NCBI GenBank assembly: GCA_905186105.1
Contig: LR994475.1
Span: 1,645,034 to 1,650,741 of the forward strand
From: an uncultured Sutterella sp.
Lineage (GTDB): Bacteria > Pseudomonadota > Gammaproteobacteria > Burkholderiales > Burkholderiaceae_F
Direction: 5' to 3'
DNA length: 5,708 nucleotides
Shown: positions 1 through 4,111 of the stretch, in pieces
Position numbering within the stretch: position 1 is the first letter of the stretch
Layout of the letters: each line of letters starts with the position of its first letter
Position numbers and translations under genes: made by a program
The notes under the pieces: generated by a model
Told to the model about the DNA's origin: nothing
The model's input: the letters and a program-made list of their open reading frames with translations, nothing else
The model's database searches: none

Positions 1-399
1 ACCATGTTCCGTAAGGCACAGTTCCCCAAGCGTGCGATGGAACCACAAGCGACAAACTACGAATTCATTCGTGGACATGCAGAACTCATTGCACTCGAAA
101 AAGCCGAAGGTCGTATTGCTGCCGAGGGTGGTCTTCCCTACCCACCCGGTGTTCTTTGCGTTGTGCCTGGTGAAGTTTGGGGTGGTGCTGTTTTGAAGTA
201 CTTCTTAGCGCTTGAAGAAGGCATCAATAGATTCCCTGGCTTTGCGCCAGAACTTCAGGGCGTTTATATCCGCGAGGATGACGACGGTCGAAAGCGTGCC
301 TATGGTTACGTTCTTACCAAGTCTAAGAAGCCCTTAGTATTGGTTGTGAACACCATAAATGCAACCACTAAACCTCATTTACTTATGATCCGACCCTAG
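1..399 (+). CDS. speF: Ornithine decarboxylase, inducible SpeF type, C-terminal part (5' end outside window)
   Basis: SpeF is a PLP-dependent cytoplasmic enzyme that converts ornithine to putrescine and CO2, consuming a proton; it is usually paired with the antiporter PotE. Only the C-terminal domain is present. The reading frame is open from base 1, so the ATG at 4 is an internal Met. Recognisable segments are MFRKAQFPKRAMEPQ, AEGRIAAEGGLPYPPGVLCV, VPGEVWGGAVLKYF and FAPELQGVYI, which match the end of the bacterial group III (Orn/Lys/Arg) decarboxylases closely. The E. coli enzyme ends just after the equivalent of YGYVL. Here the frame continues about 27 residues with an unlikely tail and stops at 397-399. 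Adding one A to the AA at about 327-328 would instead give the tail SKEALSIGCEHHKCNH and a stop at 369-371, which looks more natural. The family is secure; the true end is uncertain. potE follows, so the two were probably one transcript. Confidence 0.93.
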   Translation, partial: TMFRKAQFPKRAMEPQATNYEFIRGHAELIALEKAEGRIAAEGGLPYPPGVLCVVPGEVWGGAVLKYFLALEEGINRFPGFAPELQGVYIREDDDGRKRAYGYVLTKSKKPLVLVVNTINATTKPHLLMIRP

Positions 400-429
400 G
401 CGCATCGCGCAAACCGCCTTGCGCCTAGG
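395..429 (+). repeat. Perfect 10-bp inverted repeat between speF and potE
   Basis: CCTAGGCGCA (395-404) is the exact reverse complement of TGCGCCTAGG (420-429), with a 15-nt spacer. A second, mutually exclusive hairpin is possible inside it: GCGCAA (407-412) with TTGCGC (419-424). No T-run follows, so this is not a plain intrinsic terminator. Its place 8 nt before the potE Shine-Dalgarno suggests an mRNA processing, stability or translation-control element between the two genes. The function is inferred. Confidence 0.7.
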
Positions 430-436
430 CTCACTC

Positions 437-443
437 AAGGAGG
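437..443 (+). promoter_or_regulatory. Shine-Dalgarno of potE, marks the true start
   Basis: AAGGAGG lies 4 nt before the ATG at 448 and 21 nt before the next ATG at 465. The spacing shows that 448 was the original potE start. As written, the frame from 448 stops after six codons (TGA at 466-468), which exposes the first frameshift of the gene. Confidence 0.8.
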
Positions 444-447
444 CTGT

Positions 448-1746
448 ATGGTAACAATTCTAAGATGAGCGTCACGCAGTTGACGCTACTCACAGCCCTC
501 AATATGATGGGCTCGGGCATCATTATGTTGCCCACAAAACTTGCTCAAGTTGGGACCTTTTCGATTGTATCGTGGCTCGTGACCGCCACAGGCTCGACCG
601 CTTTGGCTTACGCATTTGCCAAATGCGGCATGCTTTCACGAAATAAAGCTGGGATGGGCGGCTACGCCGAATATGCGTTCGGCAAATCTGGCTCTTTCAT
701 GGCGAACTACACTTACTGCGTATCGCTATTGATTGCCAACATCGCCATTGCTATCTCAGCCGTTGGCTATGGCATTGCGCTTTTTGACATTCATTTGTCA
801 CCTGTCGAAACATGTCTTGCAACGATTGCAGTCTTGTGGATTTGCACGGTTTTAAATTTCAAAGGCGCTAGTATCACGGGGGCACTGTCTAGCTTCACCG
901 CTTGGGGTGTGATTTTACCTGTCGGCTTTTTGTCCTTTTTTGGTTGGTATTGGTTTTCGCCAGACCTCTACATCGCAAGTTGGAATCCGCATCACATTCC
1001 AACCTTTGACGCAGTCTCTTCATCGATCGCCATGACCTTGTGGACTTTTTGGGACTTGAAAGTGCATGTGCCAACGCTGAAGCCGTCGAAAACCCCGAAA
1101 AGAACGTTCCGAAAGCTGTGATGTGCGCGACCTTAGGCGTCGCCGTCATTTATATCCTTTCGACCAACGTCGCTGCTGGTATTGTCAATAATGAAGCGCT
1201 CGTTAATTCAACCGCACCGTTTGGTCTTGTCTTTAGCACGATCTTCGATGGGACGATCGGCAAGATCGTCATGGCTATGATGGTGCTGTCGTGTTCTGGT
1301 TCACTTCTTTCTTGGCAATTCACGATCGCTCGTGTCTTTAAGGCTTCGGCTGATGACAGCTACTTCCCACATTGGTTTTCCAAGGTCACTAAGGACGACG
1401 CACCGATTGTCGGGATGCTCATCATTGTGTGCACCCAAACCTTGATGGCACTGATGACCATTAGTCCGTCACTCTATAAGCAGTTCAACACCTTGGTGAA
1501 TTTGGTAGTTGTCACAAACATCATGCCTTACATCCTTTCGATGGCGGCTGTCTTTGTGATGGTCAAGGTGGAGCATGTGAATCCCCATCAAGCAACCTTC
1601 ATTAAGACCATACTTTTATCGGAGCACTTTATAGCTTCTATGCGCTTTATGCATCAGGCTTTAGTGCCATGACTTACGGGTCGCTCGTCACGTTTGCTGG
1701 TTGGACGCTTTATGCCTTCGCAGCTGAGCACATGGTGAAGGCTTGA
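448..1746 (+). pseudogene. potE: Putrescine:ornithine antiporter PotE, interrupted by three single-base losses
   Basis: PotE is a 12-helix inner-membrane APC-superfamily carrier that exchanges external ornithine for internal putrescine, completing the SpeF acid-response cycle. Reading across the breaks restores an almost full-length protein of about 433 residues (E. coli 439), ending at TGA 1744-1746. Conserved pieces include MMGSGIIMLPTKLA, GMGGYAEYAFGKSGSFMANY, LLIANIAIAISAVGYG, SSSIAMTLW, LESACANAEAVENPEKNVP, NSTAPFGLVF and YGSLVTFAGWTLYAF. The three breaks are all one-base losses: near 450 (ATGGTAAC where ATGGGTAAC would give MGNNSKMSVTQLT), near 1045 (TTTTT where six T give LWTFLGLES), and near 1615 (TTTT where five T give ILFIGALYSF). 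The second break falls between the equivalents of E. coli Trp201 and Glu207, residues implicated in substrate recognition. Substitutions still look constrained, so the damage is either very recent or a sequencing artefact. The intact form would be transcribed with speF and end at the terminator at 1788. Confidence 0.9.
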
Positions 1747-1787
1747 TTCCTCACACAAAATAATTAATTACAAAATATTCCCTTTTT

Positions 1788-1825
1788 GGGCGTCAAGCTT
1801 CGGTCCCGCTTGGCGCCCACTTTTT
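1788..1825 (+). terminator. Intrinsic terminator of the speF-potE unit
   Basis: An 11-bp GC-rich stem pairs 1788-1798 (GGGCGTCAAGC) with 1808-1818 (GCTTGGCGCCC), with one G-U pair and a 9-nt loop. TTTTT at 1821-1825 follows after two bases. It begins 41 nt after the potE stop on the same strand. This is a textbook rho-independent terminator. Confidence 0.9.
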
Positions 1826-1859
1826 ATGTGTCTTTGCCTTCTTCGCCACTTTAACTTTC

Positions 1860-1900
1860 CTCTCTCTATTGAGAGAGCCACGACCTCTCTATAGAGAGAG
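1860..1900. repeat. Near-perfect 41-bp hairpin of CT/GA tracts upstream of ygbA
   Basis: CTCTCTCTAT (1860-1869) is the exact reverse complement of ATAGAGAGAG (1891-1900). Inside, AGAGAG (1872-1877) pairs with CTCTCT (1885-1890) around a 7-nt loop, leaving only a 2-nt bulge. The element can also fold as two smaller hairpins, the second being the perfect palindrome CTCTCTATAGAGAG (1885-1898). No T-run follows. It lies between the speF-potE terminator and the ygbA start, so it could be a regulator site or a 5' leader structure. Its role is unknown. Confidence 0.6.
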
Positions 1901-1913
1901 CAAGAAACGTTTT

Positions 1914-1946
1914 AAGACAAAACTCATCATTCGTCCTCTATGATGA
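1914..1946 (+). promoter_or_regulatory. Candidate ygbA promoter with overlapping 7-9-7 inverted repeat
   Basis: TATGAT at 1939-1944 is a good -10 match about 33 nt before the ygbA ATG. The best upstream partner, AAGACA (1914-1919), is weak and 19 bp away, so activator dependence is possible. TCATCAT (1924-1930) and ATGATGA (1940-1946) form a perfect inverted repeat with a 9-nt spacer covering the -10, as expected for an operator. In enterobacteria ygbA is repressed by the NO sensor NsrR, but this repeat does not match the NsrR consensus I know. The regulator is therefore unassigned. Confidence 0.35.
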
Positions 1947-1976
1947 CAAAATTCTTCTCTTTGCTAATAACCTCAT

Positions 1977-2360
1977 ATGACGACATCAGACGACCGCCTC
2001 GCGCGCCTCACCACTGACCCAGTTCTTCGGGAAGAAGCTGATACGCTTCAAGCCATGGTGTCACTTTATTGTCAACATCATCACGGCACGAGTGACCAAC
2101 GCTGCCCGCAGTGCGAAGCCTTTCTCAACTATGCATTGAAACGTCTTGCATGTTGTCCTTATGGGGCACAAAAACCTGTTTGCGCCAAGTGTCGCATTCA
2201 CTGCTATCGTCAAGCAGAAAAAGATCTCGCTCGTAACATCATGCGGTGGTCAGGACCCAGGCTTACCTTCACACACCCGATGCTCACACTCAAGCACCTT
2301 GTGAAAAGCTTCACAGTGACGCCACCCCAAAAACCAAAAAATCGCAACCAAGGAAAATGA
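1977..2360 (+). CDS. ygbA: YgbA family protein (nitrous oxide-stimulated promoter family)
   Basis: This 127-residue soluble protein matches the YgbA family, named for its nitrous oxide-stimulated promoter. In E. coli ygbA belongs to the nitric oxide (NsrR) response. The family signature is clear: YCQHHHG (31-37), CPQCEAFLNYALKRL (43-57), CCPYGAQKPVCAKCRIHCY (59-77), and the C-terminal MRWSGPRLTFTHPMLTLKHL (89-108). Eight cysteines (32, 43, 46, 59, 60, 69, 72, 76) plus nearby histidines suggest a metal or iron-sulfur centre; this is inference from spacing. The Lys-rich tail after residue 110 is not conserved. ATG 1977 is the first start in the frame and gives the usual family length, but no clear Shine-Dalgarno precedes it. 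A membrane-protein gene follows after 4 nt, so the two are probably cotranscribed. Confidence 0.9.
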   Translation: MTTSDDRLARLTTDPVLREEADTLQAMVSLYCQHHHGTSDQRCPQCEAFLNYALKRLACCPYGAQKPVCAKCRIHCYRQAEKDLARNIMRWSGPRLTFTHPMLTLKHLVKSFTVTPPQKPKNRNQGK

Positions 2361-2364
2361 CATA

Positions 2365-2682
2365 ATGCGTTATCTACTCATGCTACCACCAGCGCTTTCG
2401 CACCTACTCTTTTGCGCGCATCTCCTCTACCAAGGCGCACCACTGTGGGTCGCCGCGCTCCCGTTGATCGGTTTACCGCTCTTGGTCGTTCGGCGTTTTC
2501 CTCTGCCACAAATGCAGATGCTAGCGCTTCTTTGTTACGCCATTGAATGGGTTCGCACCACCTGGGCACTCACAACGTTTCGTCTCGAAGTGGGTATCTC
2601 GATTCATCCGGCGATTGAAATCTTGGGTGGCGTTGCGCTCTTTACGTTGCTATCGGTACCTTGGTGTTTCGTTCACCAATGA
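2365..2682 (+). CDS. Small integral membrane protein of unknown function, downstream of ygbA
   Basis: I do not recognise this 105-residue protein. It is strongly hydrophobic, with four likely membrane segments near residues 4-22, 26-42, 50-68 and 83-103. Arg43-Arg44 follow segment two and would favour a cytoplasmic loop there. Charged residues inside or next to segments three and four (Glu61, Arg64, Arg73, Glu75, Glu85) and paired prolines at 8-9 may matter for function. The start at 2365 lies 4 nt after the ygbA stop, with AAGG at 2350-2353 as the likely ribosome binding site about 11 nt upstream, so translation is probably coupled to ygbA. Length, composition and codon use resemble the neighbouring gene, so it is very likely real. 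No terminator is visible after it. A role beside YgbA in nitrosative stress is only suggested by position. Confidence 0.75.
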   Translation: MRYLLMLPPALSHLLFCAHLLYQGAPLWVAALPLIGLPLLVVRRFPLPQMQMLALLCYAIEWVRTTWALTTFRLEVGISIHPAIEILGGVALFTLLSVPWCFVHQ

Positions 2683-2781
2683 TGCGGCATTAACAATCAG
2701 CTCACTGTGACAGCACTTGAGCGTTTTGAGCGTCCTTCCCAGTTCTCCTGATATGATGCAGATTCGATTGAGGAGTTCATC

Positions 2782-3308
2782 ATAGGTCGAGAGTTGACAG
2801 GTCAAACACACGTTGGAAAAGTTTGCGTTCGTCAGAAAAACGGCGATATTTACGTTTATGAACGAATCACCGCCTATACTCTGTCACCAAGAAAACCGTT
2901 GCCCAACAAAAGACACTCAAAGGCAAAATTTTGGCTGGAACTGACGTTTTAGTTCCAACGCGACCCTAAAGGACAAGCATCCGCAATACTTCATGTAACA
3001 AACCAACTTCTCGAACCCGTCTTGGTTTAAGCGACCTTTTGAATTGGATCAGTGTCGAATCTGGTATTAGTGCCGCGCTAAACGCATGCTTTCCTTTGGG
3101 AGCAGCCGCCAAAATTGAAACCATTGCCCAATATTGGTTTGCAACCGACGGGCAAGCCTTATCTCGTCTTGAAAACTGGTAATTGACGCACCCAACACCA
3201 TACGAAGACGGGTTGTCAGAAGACCTTTTTGCTTCGGTTGCCGCCAATGAACCAAGCATTCAACAGTACTTCCTTGCACGCTCCTCATGCCTTCAGTTTG
3301 ATAGTTTT
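2782..3308 (+). pseudogene. Decayed N-terminal fragment of an IS transposase (IS4/IS1634-like)
   Basis: Reading through several breaks recovers KVCVRQKNGDIYVYERITAY, then TKKTVAQQKTLKGKILAGT, VPTRPKGQASA, LLNWISVESGISAALNACFP, LGAAAKIETIAQYWFATDGQ, ALSRLENW, LTHPTPYEDGLSEDLF and AANEPSIQQYFLARSSCL. This resembles the N-terminal region of DDE transposases I associate with the IS4/IS1634 group in gut proteobacteria; the exact family is uncertain. Damage seen: a one-base loss near 2881-2885, an extra C at 2964-2966 giving TAA, a one-base loss near 3024, and TAA (3180-3182) in the NW(Q)LTHP segment where CAA is expected. AGGAG at 2771-2775 stands 6 nt before ATA 2782, probably a mutated ATG. Similarity ends at about FDS (3298-3306), perhaps the first catalytic Asp region, so most of the catalytic domain is missing. 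It cannot encode an active enzyme. Confidence 0.7.
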
Positions 3309-3378
3309 TTACGCAACTTAACTATAAATCTGATACCATTTTTTTATTACCTGTTTTCCACCTACTGAGCACTACCTA

Positions 3379-3417
3379 GCTGTCCAAAAACCGACCTGAG
3401 AATGGTTCTTGGACAGC
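3379..3417. repeat. Long imperfect inverted repeat after the transposase relic
   Basis: Bases 3379-3392 (GCTGTCCAAAAACC) pair with 3404-3417 (GGTTCTTGGACAGC) at 13 of 14 positions around an 11-nt loop. No T-run follows, so it is a poor terminator. It begins about 70 bp beyond the end of transposase similarity, so it could be a terminal inverted repeat scar or a stem-loop element; neither is shown. Confidence 0.6.
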
Positions 3418-3442
3418 AGTGATCGACGAAGATTGGTTTTAT

Positions 3443-3483
3443 GTATTTGTTCCACTTTTACAACAAATACCATTGCAAAAGTG
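3443..3483. repeat. Overlapping inverted repeats with mutually exclusive pairing
   Basis: GTATTTGTT (3443-3451) is the perfect reverse complement of AACAAATAC (3462-3470). The loop between them contains CACTTTT (3453-3459), which is the perfect reverse complement of AAAAGTG (3477-3483). Outside both, GAAGATT (3428-3434) can pair with AATCTTC (3515-3521). As RNA this would permit alternative folds or a pseudoknot. No function is known. Confidence 0.45.
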
Positions 3484-3649
3484 CACTCCTGTTCTTTCGA
3501 TTCTTTCCATCGATAATCTTCATTCAAAGAAACGAATGAATAGTCCTCTCTCTTACTTTATGACATCTAAATCATTCTAAATTCTCTTATCTTGTACCTA
3601 ACTTCAAAAAATCTCTGAGCTTAGTTACAACGGAGTCTAAAAGAAAAAA

Positions 3650-3723
3650 CAGACGATATCGTTAATATTTCTAATACAACTGATGTATATCGTTTTCATA
3701 CTGCCTTTTTACAAAATCGTCTG
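3650..3723. repeat. 8-bp inverted repeat flanking an AT-rich segment
   Basis: CAGACGAT (3650-3657) and ATCGTCTG (3716-3723) are perfect reverse complements separated by 58 nt. The left arm overlaps the palindrome ACGATATCGT (3653-3662). A repeat of this length can arise by chance in AT-rich DNA, so the call is tentative. Confidence 0.25.
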
Positions 3724-4036
3724 GGGCTGAAAGGGTCTATTTTTTGAACTTTGATATAGACTAGCCTACTGTTACAGTTATAACTTTGTTTTTCAGTTGT
3801 GTGACTGCAGAAAGAGACTTAAAACAGACCAAGAAATGCGATAAAACTCTTCAGTATAAATATTTTTTCAGCACACAGCACAACATAGCGAAAGGAGTCT
3901 ACATAACTTATTCTATTATTTAAGCTACATTGTATTATTAATACAGCCATTAGCCATCATAATAATAATTATAAGCAGAGATTTTTCTGATCTGCCATCA
4001 TCTCACAAAAATTAATTTATTTTGTCGATGTGAAGC

Positions 4037-4066
4037 TTGACCACTAGATCTAGCACAAAGTAATAA
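4037..4066 (+). promoter_or_regulatory. Tentative promoter and palindrome just upstream of the secreted protein gene
   Basis: TTGACC (4037-4042) is a fair -35 match. TAATAA (4061-4066), 18 bp further on, is a weak -10. The perfect palindrome CTAGATCTAG (4044-4053) lies between them, where an operator would sit. If this promoter is used, the transcript would begin near 4073, which excludes the ATGs at 4067 and 4070 and favours ATG 4112. The -10 match is poor, hence the low confidence. Confidence 0.25.
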
Positions 4067-4111
4067 ATGATGACGATAGTAACAACACAACCAAAAAGGT
4101 TAATAAACGTT

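Larger units (their letters stand above)
3309..4066. other. AT-rich intergenic region without a supported gene
   Basis: I find no convincing coding sequence on either strand in these 758 bases. Base composition drops sharply to AT-rich compared with 1-2700. The first third (3379-3521) is crowded with inverted repeats, listed separately. Others are CAGACGAT/ATCGTCTG (3650-3657 and 3716-3723), the palindromes ACGATATCGT (3653-3662), AGTTATAACT (3776-3785) and CTAGATCTAG (4044-4053), and a weak ACAAAA/TTTTGT hairpin (4005-4025). TATAAA at 3855-3860 could be a -10 box but lacks a -35 partner. The stretch probably holds the 5' regulatory region of the secreted protein gene that follows plus remnants of an old insertion. 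Confidence 0.6.

Noticed and set aside
465..1121. Taking the ATG at 465 as the genuine start of an intact short transporter
   Set aside because: The Shine-Dalgarno points to 448, residues N-S-K upstream of 465 still align with the PotE N-terminus, and the frame ends in a non-homologous tail after the loss at about 1045.
2378..2569. Minus-strand open frame under the small membrane protein
   Set aside because: It has no hydrophobic or family pattern and is fully antisense to a plausible plus-strand gene. The same applies to minus-strand frames at 895-1149, 2966-3288, 4346-4597 and 5346-5549.
2717..2757. Promoter TTGAGC / TATGAT before the transposase relic
   Set aside because: The two TTGAGC copies (2717, 2726) are 29 and 20 bp from TATGAT at 2752, both outside the normal spacing. 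The -10 match alone is not enough.
2683..2781. Terminator for the ygbA unit
   Set aside because: Only the short TCACTGTGA symmetry (2702-2710) is present, with no T-run or GC-rich stem.
3183..3368. Separate 61-residue gene starting at 3183
   Set aside because: Its first part continues the transposase relic in the same frame after the TAA at 3180, and its end is AT-rich random sequence. It is part of the pseudogene.
3891..3897. AAAGGAG as a ribosome site of an unlisted gene
   Set aside because: No ATG, GTG or TTG follows at usable spacing with an open frame. At most it is a relic.
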